Below, one piece after another: positions 24,469 to 34,959 of a DNA stretch of 64,000 nucleotides; position 1 is the stretch's first letter, and each line of letters opens with the position of its first letter. A model generated the notes under the pieces. It had not been told where the DNA came from, searched no databases, and was given only the letters and a program-made list of their open reading frames with translations. Source of the stretch: Trema orientale (Eukaryota > Streptophyta > Magnoliopsida > Rosales > Cannabaceae). The stretch is from contig JXTC01000027.1 in assembly GCA_002914845.1 (NCBI GenBank), positions 105,163-169,162 on the forward strand, read 5' to 3'. The position numbers were made by a program, and so were the translations under genes.

Positions 24469-24874
24469 GGCTTCTTTCAAAATTTCATACCCAAAGTACC
24501 AAAAATTGAAAATTCCCGAATAGGCCAGTTTTTTTGAAAAATACCAGATATATTTAGAAAATTATCACTTTTTAAAAAAAATTTATAAATAAAACACTTT
24601 TAATGAATATTTAGAAAAATATCACTTTTTCTTCAAAATTGCTATTTTTCAATGGTACATGAGATAACCAGTTGGTCATTTGGGGTAACCAATTTAGTTA
24701 CTTGAGATAATCGGTCAAGTTACCAAGATAACTTAATTGGTTACTTCAAATATCTCATCTATTCATAAAAAGTAGTATTTTTCTAACTAAACTCTGGAAT
24801 TTTTCAAACAATTTCAAAATCCAAAATTTTTCAATTATTTTTGAAAAATTACCATAAAAAAATCAAATTTCCTC
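24469..24874 (+). mobile_element. 406-bp palindromic GTTAC element, copy 1
   Basis: The two arms are degenerate inverted repeats. The core has alternating GTTAC and GTAAC words (GAGATAACCAG, GGGGTAACCAAT, AGTTACTTGAGATAA). A near-identical layout of exactly the same length is at 53664-54069 in the opposite orientation. Flanking AAAAAATA (24461-24468 and 24875-24882) is compatible with a target duplication but of low complexity. Non-coding. Confidence 0.7.
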
Positions 24875-25031
24875 AAAAAATAAAATGTCAAAAACTGCTA
24901 TGAATTTAATATCATCCTCCCAAACTGCTACCCTGCCAAATTATAAGCCCAAACTGGAAAACCTTTTGGGCCAGTCAGAGCCCAAATGAAAATGGTCCAG
25001 CACATCTTCGTGCAAGGGCAAAAATACATAG

Positions 25032-25312
25032 AGAAATTTAGGTGGATGACCAAGATTTTAATTTTGAATAAGTAGATGTCCACTTTTAAAATTTTATAGT
25101 TAAATGTCCAGGTATATATATTTTTACACTTGGTATATACACATATCTACCAATTTTAGTTACAGTACTGAAATGCACTGGGTATATAATTTTTTATACT
25201 TGGTATATAAAATTTTACACTTGGTATATAAGCATATATACTGGACATTTTGATATAATATTTGACAAAGGGACATTTACTGAAATTGGACCCAAAATTT
25301 GGTCACATTTCT
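25032..25312. mobile_element. Small inverted-repeat element with TTGGTATATA core
   Basis: Left AGAAATTTAGGTGGATGACC faces right (reverse complement) AGAAATGTGACCAAATTTTGG, and both lead to an AATGTCC/GATGTCC word. The core repeats TACACTTGGTATATA three times. No clear target duplication. Non-coding. Confidence 0.5.
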
Positions 25313-25449
25313 ATAAGCCCCAAATACATAAATACCCATTTTTTAAGTATATTTACTTACAAACTCCATTTTTTTTAATATATGCATACTTGTTTTTCGA
25401 TGAAATGTATACAAAACATATATATCTAAACTGGGTATGTATTTTATAT

Positions 25450-25693
25450 GAGCACCAATCCAATAGATATTTTTTTTTCCTACCTATATATAAGTATCAT
25501 TTTGGCTAATTAAAATTTACTATACAATTTTTTTATAATTAAAAGTAAGAGAGAGAAATAGTATTAATGATGCATGTCTTTTCATGCACATCATTATAGT
25601 CGTTGGATCACTATTAGATGATGATCCAACGGCTAGAAAAAAAAATACCTATACATAGGTTAAAAAAAAAATACCTACTAGATTGGCAACCAT
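25450..25693 (+). repeat. MITE with GTTGGATCA hairpin, copy 2
   Basis: The best-preserved copy. Terminal inverted repeats are GAGCACCAATCCAATAGATA at the left and GGTTGCCAATCTAGTAGGTA at the right (reverse complement), each followed by a T-run and an ACCTATRTATA word. The internal hairpin is CGTTGGATCA/TGATCCAACGG. It is about 244 bp and non-coding. Confidence 0.8.
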
Positions 25694-25828
25694 TTTATAT
25701 TGTATATTGTAATTATATATTAATAAGAGAAATGTATACCATACAAATTTTATACATAAAAGATATACCTAAAATTGGGTATGTGTCAAATATGCTTAAT
25801 AAATAGATATTGGCTCTAATTTTCACCC

Positions 25829-26318
25829 GAGATAATTACATTTTTATGCCCTGCACTTTGACAATTTGTTCAGTTTATACCTTGCATTTTGGTTATTATC
25901 AACATTAACCTTCAAATTTAGAATTTATAATAAATTTATCTCTCAGGGTCAAACACTAATTTTGAACATTATGTTTACCAAAGTACCCTTCAAAGTTTAA
26001 ATATATATTAAAAGAAATCAAATTTTATACTTATACAAATTGATAATATTTAATTTTTATACGTTTTTGCATTTTTTTTAATATTTGTTCTTTCAGCTAT
26101 TAATTTTAATTAGTTTTAAATTTAAAAATTTATTTAAAAAATATAAATCTTTAAAATTTAAAACAGTATTTTGGTAAACTCAATGGTGTGTTTGACTCAA
26201 ATAAGATATAAATTTATTACAAATTTCAAATCGAAAAGTCAATATTGATAATAAATAAAATACAAGATATAAATTGAAAAAATAGTCAAAATGCAGTGTA
26301 TAAAAATGTAATTAATCG
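25829..26318. mobile_element. Mutator-like MITE with ~125-bp inverted repeats
   Basis: A perfect 9-bp target duplication TTTTCACCC flanks it (25820-25828 and 26319-26327). The arms align over about 125 bp. Both carry AATTACATTTTTATGCC/AATTACATTTTTATACA, CTGCACTTTGACAAT/CTGCATTTTGACTAT, TTTATAATAAATTTAT-type and GTCAAACAC words. The interior is AT-rich and non-coding. Length 490 bp. Confidence 0.88.
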
Positions 26319-26327
26319 TTTTCACCC

Positions 26328-26907
26328 CTGCAAACTGAAGCCTTTTTAGAGGCATTTTTCTCTTGTGATTAAAAAATGTATGGTTCTTTTTTTCTTTTTC
26401 TTTTTCTAATGTCATTTAGCTTATGTCCACATATATCAAATATAAAGTCATAGACTGGCTACATCACTTATATCCCATTATGTGATATAGACTAGAAAAT
26501 AGAGATAAAAGTGAAGATGGCACCGCCCACAAAGATGAGTTACGTAACAGAAATGAAAGGTGATAGCTTATTTAATGTTACGATATCTGCGAGTTGACCT
26601 AATAAATATAAACTGTAATTTTCCCTTTTAAGACAACATTTACAGTTGTTGTTTCCGCTAACTTTAGCAACCGTTTCAACTTACACGTTTTGTCTATGCT
26701 ATTACGATTGACATGAAAAAAAGAACATCACATATATAAACCTTTACAATATTACAGCGCACACATACAAACAAAATCCAGAACTAAACATAATCCGGAA
26801 GGTTTCAATCGTTTTGTCCTCTTTTGAGTTCCATGGTTTCTTCAATCAATAATTCTAATATCTTTGTCACTCTCGGAGCTTGTACCAATTGATTTTATAT
26901 CTTTCTA
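26328..26907. promoter_or_regulatory. Upstream region of the DUF1442 gene
   Basis: No exon seen. A CATATATAAACC stretch near 26731-26742 could serve as a TATA box about 170 bases before the start codon; this is an inference from position only. Confidence 0.3.
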
Positions 26908-28431
26908 ATGGGCAGTTTGACCATGGAATGGTCTGCAACATCGGCTACAAGGGCTTATCTTGATACCCTTAAACTGGTAAGCTTTTAACAGTTTTAATGG
27001 GTTCCTCATACATGCGTGTTGTTTAATTATAAGGCATTATAATAGTTTCCCTCTTATGAATTCTGATAAAACACCCTTGTGATTGATTCATTTATATTAT
27101 GTTGTGGGGTTTCATATTTTTAGATTTGAGAATGGGAATTTGATTCTGTTGTAATTTTTGTGTAGTTCTTTCAAAATTCAGAAACAAGGCCCTGATTTTG
27201 GTATCTAAAGTCTCTGAGTATTTTCTTTGGTAATTTTTGTGTTTAATTTGTTTATCTTTATCCGTGTATGTTCATTAGTTTTGAGGAGGAGAAAATTATG
27301 GAACCTCGGCTTCTTATATGACTCCTCATCCTTCCAACCTATGGAGAAATGATCCATAAAACTTTGAGTAGTTTTTCTTTTCTCTATATAGTTTATGAAG
27401 CATACTTATTTTATAAAGTGCAAGTGAAACAACTAACATTCCCGTGAAATTGAAGTTATGGTATCGTTTTAGAACATCTGCAATTTGAAGCCCAAACATA
27501 CATAAATAAATGTGACACAACTTATATAAGATTAAAATGAATCTATTGTGAGTATGTGATTACTTGTTTGAAGTGTGAGCAGTTTGATTCATTAATTCCC
27601 CAGCCTTGATTTTGCTTTCTGATTTTTAACAAAAAGCAACTTTTAACCAAAAGATGACTTTCATCGCGGTTGATCGGCCTAATTATCTAACTCCAATTCA
27701 ATTTTCTTCAGTGTAACAATAATGATCACAAGAGACGACTTGAGTCATGGAAAACACAGGAGCTTGGAAGTACCGAATTCGTATCGGCCTTGGCTGCAGG
27801 AATGAAAGCCAAACTCATAGTGGAAGTAACATCTACCGCTTCTCCATCGACATTAGCCTTAGCAGCAGCCGCAAGACAAACCGGAGGCAGGCTGGTCTGC
27901 ATTCTCCCGGAGCCAGTTCTTGCTGAATCCAAGAAAGTCATCAAAGACTCTGGTCTAAGGCACGTGGTAGAGTTCAAAACCGGCGACCCTTCTGAGCTCC
28001 TGCCAAGCTACGAAAACATCGATTTCTCTCTTGTCGATTGCAAGAGCAAGGACTACACAAGGCTGCTGAATCTGCTAGATGTCAATCCTAGAAGATCAGT
28101 GATTGTGGCTAATAACTTGGCGAATGAGAAAAAAGGGTTGGAAGGGCATGTCAGGGGAATGTTGGAGGAGGGAGTTGCTGTGAGATCTGTGAAGCACCCA
28201 ATAGGAAAGGGCATGGAGGTTACTATGATTGGAACCAGCAATATGGAGATTGAGAAGAGAGATTTGGGTACTAATACTAATAGGGGAAGATCTTCTTCTT
28301 CTTCTTCTTCTTCTTCTTCTCGGGTTGTTAAAAGAAGTGGTTCTGTGAAAAAGACTGGTAAAAGGAGCAAATGGGTTATTGAGTTTGATGAAAAAAGTGG
28401 TGAGGAACACATCTTTAGATTACCTAAATAG
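26908..28431 (+). CDS. DUF1442 family protein
   Basis: Two exons, 26908-26976 and 27712-28431, joined in phase by a GT-AG intron (262 residues). A second in-frame ATG at 26923 gives 257 residues, and its MEWSATSATRAYLDTLKL start fits the family better (Arabidopsis members begin with M-x-W-S-x-x-x-A-x-x-A-Y). Family landmarks are EFVSALAAGMKAKLIVEV, LALAAAARQTGGRLVCILP, LPSYENIDFSLVDCKSKDY and GKGMEVTMIG. The fold is thought to be Rossmann/methyltransferase-like, but the biochemical role is not established. The C-terminal tail is longer than usual and contains a ten-serine run coded by a TCT repeat (about 28290-28320), then a basic KRSGSVKKTGKRSKW patch. It looks intact. Confidence 0.88.
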
Positions 28432-29147
28432 CTTCATTTGGAAGTGTCAAAGTGAATCTAGGAGCCAAACTGCCATAACGGAAACTAAAATGAAAAGGGT
28501 CTCTTTTATAATTGAAAATTGAATGATCTCATAGCTTGTTCACATGGTGGATACATTAGAGTAAGTAAGGAATGGCTCTTGTACCTGATTGCTGTTAAAA
28601 GTCACAGTACAAGTTCTCTTGAAAATGATCGCTTAGAATGCTTTCCTTGGCAGGATGGGAAGTTGAGAGGGGCCTCTTAGAGAGAGATGAAGCTCTCATG
28701 TTTGTTGCTTTTAATTTAGGTCCACGGCCAGCTAAAAGTGTTGGTTTTGCAATCGAGTACTGCTGCCTGAACTGAATTCTGCTAAAACTATGGAAAATTA
28801 TGTGAAATGTGTCAGCTAAATGCAGAATATTGATTTTAATTATGTGGTTGTATATAATAGCTATTGTTTGTATCAAGTTTCTACCTATATATTTGCTTAT
28901 GAATCCGGTACTATTACTAAGCGTTTGATGGGGCTAATCTGTCTAAGTGACCCTTTTCCTAATCAAATGGAATTTTATTAAAATAAGGCTGTTATTCATG
29001 CCCCTTCATAAGATATCTATGCTAGATTGTAATTAATCAAGTCGTTGACCTTTTCGTTTTGCCTTAATATAAATTACCTAAAATAACGTAGAAATGAGTA
29101 ATTTTATAACTCTGAAAATAAGATGTAAATGAAATATAGATATAAAG
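28432..29147. other. 3' flank of the DUF1442 gene
   Basis: 3' UTR and intergenic sequence. No further gene seen. Confidence 0.45.
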
Positions 29148-29275
29148 CGCGTTTAGTATAAGATTTGAATCATGTTCTACAAATTCATAAATAATTTTCA
29201 TGTAGAAAATTGGAAGGATAAAATTATTTCCGAATTTGTAGAATAGGATTCAAATACTATACTAAACGGACTTAG
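29148..29275. mobile_element. Foldback MITE of about 128 bp
   Basis: Left arm GCGCGTTTAGTATAAGATTT pairs with right arm (reverse complement) GTCCGTTTAGTATAGTATTT. The arms stay complementary for about 50 bases, through TTGAATCATGTTCTAC against TTGAATCCTATTCTAC. Almost the whole element folds into one hairpin. Non-coding. Confidence 0.75.
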
Positions 29276-29330
29276 CTTCTTTATCTTGAGATGTATGCAA
29301 ATGCTGATTTGTTGTCATTTTATTTAAGAT

Positions 29331-29856
29331 GATGTCGTTTTCTTGTTCTTGTCATGCGGTAAAATTGTTGTCGTGTATAACGTAATCTCGTTTCATCAAT
29401 CTATCGTCGTTTCTAAATTAACGGTTTTTTCCTTTAAATACTTCTCTTTTTGGTCAATTACAGTTTGTTTCTGAACTTCGTTTTGAGATAAGATACTGTC
29501 TTCGTGAGACTTGTCGTTTACATCTTCTGGCGTATAATGTATTCTTACATTTCGTTTCTTTCTCTCTTTTTAAAGGAACCTTTTGTTGCTTTTTTTTTTT
29601 TCGGAAAAGGGAACCTTCCAACCCGTTGTTGGTGTTTTCTCTAGAAGATTACATCGTTTTTCAGGTGTCTTCGTTTTCTAGTTAGTGTCTTTTTATGGAT
29701 GTCAGATGTGATTAAAAAAAAAAAAAATTGTCGCTCTTGCAGATCATGTCCTTTACAAATACTGTCGTATGCCAGTGTTTTATTTACTAATGCATTGTCG
29801 TATAAAAAGATTGTGTCGTGTATCTACATCTGTCGCTTTTATATCATGTCGTTTGC
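29331..29856 (+). repeat. Cluster of TGTCGT motifs
   Basis: Exact TGTCGT occurs about seven times (near 29333, 29369, 29512, 29763, 29796, 29815, 29847), with many near variants (ATCGTCGTTT, CTTCGTTTT, TGTCGCTCT, TGTCGCTTT) in 525 bases of otherwise CG-poor DNA. Dense short motifs of this type are known in the subterminal regions of CACTA (En/Spm) transposons. No CACTA terminus was found here, so the assignment is tentative. Confidence 0.5.
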
Positions 29857-29861
29857 TCAAA

Positions 29862-29901
29862 GGAGGGAGAGGGGGGGAGAGAGAGAGAGAGGGGGGAAGA
29901 C
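29862..29901. repeat. Purine-rich GA/G microsatellite
   Basis: An uninterrupted G/A tract with a (GA)n core directly follows the TGTCGT cluster. Confidence 0.85.
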
Positions 29902-30510
29902 GTAGATAAGGGAAAGGAATGGATTTGACTCGACACTTTTTTGTTTTTTTTTTTGTGTTTTTTTTTTTTCTTAATAACAAAAAAATTAGGTTGGCGGTTG
30001 ACCTTCAGTAAGCAACTTATCTTACCAATGAGTCGGCCCACCAACTAACTTTTATTAAAACTAGTAAAAGGAGAGCACGCGCATTGCACGTGCTTTTCTG
30101 CTTTCTCTCCTCTTGATCTGTCATTGGAGAAAGGCTTATTCTATTACTTGCACTTTCGGCTTATTCTATTACTTGCACTTTCGTCTCTTCTCCCTCTTAA
30201 GTCAGTTTATACTATATTACCACAAATGTGTCTCTTTCATAGTTAACCATACTTAGAAGAGTGTTTCGAGTCCATTAAGGAGATCATCAAGAGACGTAAT
30301 GCTTACCCTACCAATCCCATAAACCTTTATTAAAGTAGGGACATGGGTAATTGCTTAAAGGTCAGAAGTTATGACTGGTAACATATTTGGATAAACCAGA
30401 TTAGTCAAAGTCCATTGCATAGACAAAATACAATACTAATGCCCTTCTATAAAAAATGAAAATGGAACTATATATTCTCTGAGTTCATGTTAAAGAACAT
30501 ATTTACATTG
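29902..30510. other. Intergenic sequence before the gap
   Basis: Contains T/A-runs, a short palindromic GAGCACGCGCATTGCACGTG near 30073, and a direct repeat of GGCTTATTCTATTACTTGCA (30133 and 30158). No gene seen. Confidence 0.5.
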
Positions 30511-30934
30511 NNNNNNNNNNNNNNNNNNNNNNNNNNNNNNNNNNNNNNNNNNNNNNNNNNNNNNNNNNNNNNNNNNNNNNNNNNNNNNNNNNNNNNNNNN
30601 NNNNNNNNNNNNNNNNNNNNNNNNNNNNNNNNNNNNNNNNNNNNNNNNNNNNNNNNNNNNNNNNNNNNNNNNNNNNNNNNNNNNNNNNNNNNNNNNNNNN
30701 NNNNNNNNNNNNNNNNNNNNNNNNNNNNNNNNNNNNNNNNNNNNNNNNNNNNNNNNNNNNNNNNNNNNNNNNNNNNNNNNNNNNNNNNNNNNNNNNNNNN
30801 NNNNNNNNNNNNNNNNNNNNNNNNNNNNNNNNNNNNNNNNNNNNNNNNNNNNNNNNNNNNNNNNNNNNNNNNNNNNNNNNNNNNNNNNNNNNNNNNNNNN
30901 NNNNNNNNNNNNNNNNNNNNNNNNNNNNNNNNNN
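30511..30934. other. Assembly gap (424 N)
   Basis: A run of unspecified bases. Nothing can be said of its content, and the true length may differ. Confidence 1.
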
Positions 30935-32778
30935 AAAAAAAAAAGGAAGCTAAACAGTTGTTAAAAATACTATTTTAACATGTATTTAAAGTAATAAATT
31001 TATTTATTTACATTTTTTAAAGTTCATATTCCACCTACCTCTTACAATTTCACCTTCGGGAATTCTCTTCTCTGAAACACTTGTGAACAGCTTTAAGTTT
31101 CTAAATGAATAAGCATATATATATATCAGCCCTAATCACCCACCGCCTCTCTTTCTCTAATCAAAAACTGAGAAGCAAAAAATCAATCACCGTCCACCGC
31201 TAAAACCAAATGATGAAATGCTCCCTTCAATATCCACCAAAAGACAGTAAGAAAAAGAAAAGCCAAAAAGTTTTCAGGCAAAAGGGGAATAATTGACGGC
31301 TCCTTCCAATTTGTCGTGTACATGGGTATGGAACCCGTACAAATTGCATAAACATAGATACCAGCCCCAATCACTACTGCCTTTCGATGACTCCTCAGCT
31401 ACCCACCGCCTACTTTCTCTCAGCGTAAACTGGAAAAAAAAAAAAAAATCAATCCACCAACAAAATGATGAAGCGCATTGTTTAATAGCCACCAAAAACT
31501 GATCATAGATAAATTGAGTCAGTCATTAATAGTAGCACATAGGCTTCAAAATTTAAATAATGTATAATACACATATCGTCTTTAGCCAAACGTTAAAAAA
31601 AAAAAAAACTTGTTTTTATTTTATAAGTAAAATGACCAAATTAACTTTATTTTTTATTTTTTAGGACATATAAAGAAAGAAATATTAAAATGTCCGTTAT
31701 ACCTATAAACAAATAAGTTAAATTTATTATACTGAAATTCAAGAAGGGAAAAGTAAAAAAGCTAAGGATATGGGAGGGGAAAAAAATTGAACCGTGCTTA
31801 TACGTATATAGAGTTGATAGAAGCCAAAGCATATAATTTTCTTGGCCTTTTTTGCATCTAAAGATAAAACAGTTGGTAATTGGGCCACTTGTTGGTTTTG
31901 TTGTACACAACAGGAATTGTCCAAAAAAAAAAAAAGAATAAAAGTACCGTATTAACCCAGACCGTATTAACCCATTTGTAATATGTAAATTATACAGATT
32001 ACAGAAATACATTGCATGGATAACTAAAAAACAATAAGGATAAAAATGAGAAAAAAATTGGTCGAAGACCTGCTTCAAGCCACTTAGTATATAGATTATA
32101 GACATCTGGTAATTATTAGTCACAATCTTTACTCTAGTATATTTTCACTATTTATTGAAATACATTCTTAAAAATGAATAATTATGGAACAAAATAAGTG
32201 TACTTTAATACTGAACAGACTTTCAGAAAATTTTTAACAATTTTCACAACTCATTCGGTGATTTTTTATTTTCAAAATCGAAATAAATAATAAGATAGTC
32301 CTGAAAATGTATATGAGCAAAAAATAATTGACCTTAGTCGAAAGTTTAGAATGAAAAATAATCTCGATATTCTTTTAGGAAAAAAAAATGAAAAGATTAT
32401 GGAAACTAGTCACAATATAGGTTACAGTATAGGTCATATGATTGTATTAATCATTCTATAGATTATAAATAAAAAAAATTTAAAAAAAAAAAAACGCAAT
32501 CATGAGTCTGTGCAATGAGATGACTTGACACTTTGGGTTTAAGTTGCACCTTTTCTTCTTTATCTTAAAGCAACTAAAAATTGTCCAGATTTGCTTCATT
32601 TTGCAGCATAATATTAATCAGTGGTATTAAATAATGTGTCCATTATTTTTTTTTTTTTAAAAAAACTGTCATTATTATTATTATTTTATTATGAAGGAAG
32701 CAAAAGTTTAAAAAGCTGTTAAGAAGAGACAGAAGAAGAGTATAGTTTGGTAGTGAGTCTGCAGGGAGTGGCGGGAGA
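30935..32778. other. Intergenic sequence; one diverged direct duplication
   Basis: About 31127-31250 and 31358-31500 share the same word order (CAGCCCTAATCAC/CAGCCCCAATCAC, CACCGCCT, TTTCTCT, AATCAATC, AAATGATGAAATGC/AAATGATGAAGCGC, CCACCAAAA), so they are an old direct duplication of about 140 bp. No exon supported. 32700-32778 is likely the transcribed leader of the next gene. Confidence 0.5.
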
Positions 32779-32963
32779 ATGATGATACAACCCGCCATTA
32801 CCAACCACCAGTTGAAGGCCCACCACCATCAACAACTATATTCGATCGAACCCTTCAAACCCAAGAGACTAAAACCTCCCAACCGCTTCGTTATGCCGTC
32901 CTTTTCACACACCCTCTTCTCGCTCGTGATCTTCCCCCTCAGCCACTTGTTTCCTTCTGAGCC

Positions 32964-34959
32964 TTGGCTCTCATTCCCGATTTGTCGGTGCTTCCAATGG
33001 CGATTTGGGAACTTGGGGTTTCTCCTTCTAGGCTTCTTCTTGGGCTCTTGTGGGCCCTCGCTCTTGTCTTGGAGGCCCAGATTTTTGTGGCTGCTGATGT
33101 TGGGAGAGCTGGAGCTGGAGCTGGCTACGGTGGTGGGGTTGGGAGCACTACTGCAGGGGCTGGAGAATCAGAGCTTTGTAACAATGATCTGAGCAATTTT
33201 CTGCCACCACCATATGGTAACCTAACTAATGTTATCTGCAAGCCAGTATGGAATACTTTTGTTTTGAGGGTAAGTCTGATCTGGGTTTTACTCATTTTTG
33301 TGGTCTGGTTTACGGGTTTTTTTTTTTTTCTTTTTTTTTTTTTTTCACTTTCAAAGGTTTGACAATAGTCTATATGTTTGTGGGATTTTAGAATTTTGAC
33401 CATCCAAATGACTAGACTAGATTTATGCTTCTTTTTGCTAATTTTGTATCTGGGTTAGTCCTTGTTGATTAGTAGATTACAAACAGAATACGTTTATGGT
33501 TCTTTTTGCTAATTTTGTATCTGGGTTAGTCCTTGTTGAATCAAACCGAATGCCAGAAAGTTGCTTTTTTTTTTTTTTTGGTCTCAGTTTGCTCACTAGG
33601 ATGGCCATGATTTTGTTGCAGTATACTCAGAATGAAGAAAATGTTATGAACATTGTATTATCTGCTATATACACAACTGGATGGGCAGGAATGGGGTTTT
33701 CGAAGGACGGCATGATGGTTGGCTCCAGTGCCATTGTGGGATGGGTTACTAAGAAAGGCCAAGCAAGAATTAAGCAATTTTATTTGCAAGGTTCAAGGAA
33801 GTCCCAAGTGATAGCTGACAAAGGTGAATTGCCACTCACTGGTATTCCACCTTCTGTTGTTCTTCATGGCCCCAGGATTTACTTGGCTTTTCAGTTGAAA
33901 TTCGATAAGCCTCTCAATCAGCAACCCCTTATCCTGGCTTTCGGATTTGCATATCCAAAGCACTTGCACCTTACTGAACATGATGACAAAACAACTATCA
34001 GATTCGATTTCTCTGCAGGTACTGTTGTTGTTGGTGTTTTTTTAGTAAGCTGTTATTCTTGTGTTCCTTATTATTTATACTTTTCTCCTTGGAACTTTCA
34101 AATTGTGAGTAATTCTCTTGTGTTCTTTTAAAAACATTTTGGTACAACCCACAAAATCTGATGATCAGTTTTCCAGTGAAGAAGAAAGAGATTAACCTTA
34201 CTCTTTCACAGGTTCAGCTAGTGCTGCTCCCAGTGATCTTGGCCAGATGAAGAAGAACCATGGGATATTGGCCATTTTGGGATGGGGTCTAATCCTTCCT
34301 TTGGGGGCAATAGTCCCCAGATACTTCAAGCACAAGGATCCTCTATGGTACTATCTACATTCAGTTATCCAATTTGTGGGATTTGTCTTTGGGCTTGCTG
34401 CTGTGGTACTTGGACAACAACTTTATAATGAGATAGGAGCCCACTTTCCAACACACAGAGGCATTGGCATCTTCATTCTTGTTCTTAGTATTCTTCAGGT
34501 TTGTCAATGTAGTTTTTACCGATTTACTCCTTGAAAATATATCAACAATATGCATGCAAGCAGCTTACATGATTACACATTTTCAAGCATCATATCTTTT
34601 GAAAAATATGTCAAAGGGGGAATATTCAAACTCAAGTATCATGACGTCTAAATGATTTTTTTTTTTTTTCATCTGTTCAGATATTGGCATTTTTTCTTCG
34701 GCCTAACAAGGAAGCTAAGATCCGAAAGTACTGGAACTGGTACCACCATTCGATGGGAAGACTTGCCCTCCTTTTTGGAGCATTGAACATAGTGTTGGGA
34801 ATGCAAATCGGTGGTGCTGGCAATGATTGGAAGATAGGTTATGGATTTCTTCTCGGTATAGTTCTTCTATCGGTCATTGTTTTGGAAGTGTTGAAATGGA
34901 TTAAAAGGTCAGAGGAGAAAAAAATGGCCTCGACCTTCCAGATGAATCCGGTACAGTAA
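32964..34959 (+). CDS. Cytochrome b561 and DOMON domain protein
   Basis: Exons 32964-33269, 33622-34018, 34212-34498 and 34681-34959, joined in phase by GT-AG introns. Length is 422 residues, or 411 from the in-frame ATG at 32997, which directly precedes a signal-peptide-like stretch (LLLGLLWALALVLEAQIF) and is my preferred start. The order is signal peptide, CNNDLSNFLPPP...CKPVW cysteine segment, DOMON domain (about residues 90-222 of the short form, with GWAGMGFSKDGMMVGSSAIV), then a b561 core with five or six membrane spans. Its candidate haem histidines are KKNHG, LHS, THRG and WYHH. Proteins of this type (Arabidopsis At3g07570 is the closest I recall) are ascorbate-linked trans-membrane electron carriers with an extracellular DOMON haem domain. 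It converges with the REC3-like gene. It appears intact. Confidence 0.92.
33429..33539. repeat. Perfect 40-bp direct repeat in intron 1
   Basis: 33429-33468 and 33500-33539 are identical (unit begins TTCTTTTTGCTAATTTTG), with starts 71 bases apart. They lie within the first intron of the b561/DOMON gene. Confidence 0.9.

Noticed and set aside
28053-28412. Two minus-strand frames with Glu or Arg runs
   Set aside because: They are antisense shadows of the serine-repeat region of the DUF1442 gene.
30487-30978. 163-codon open frame
   Set aside because: It is almost wholly made of the N gap, so it is an artefact.
31647-32123. 158-codon hydrophobic minus-strand frame
   Set aside because: Composition reflects A/T-rich DNA read as Phe/Ile/Leu/Tyr. 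No domain, splice partner or homologue was recognised.
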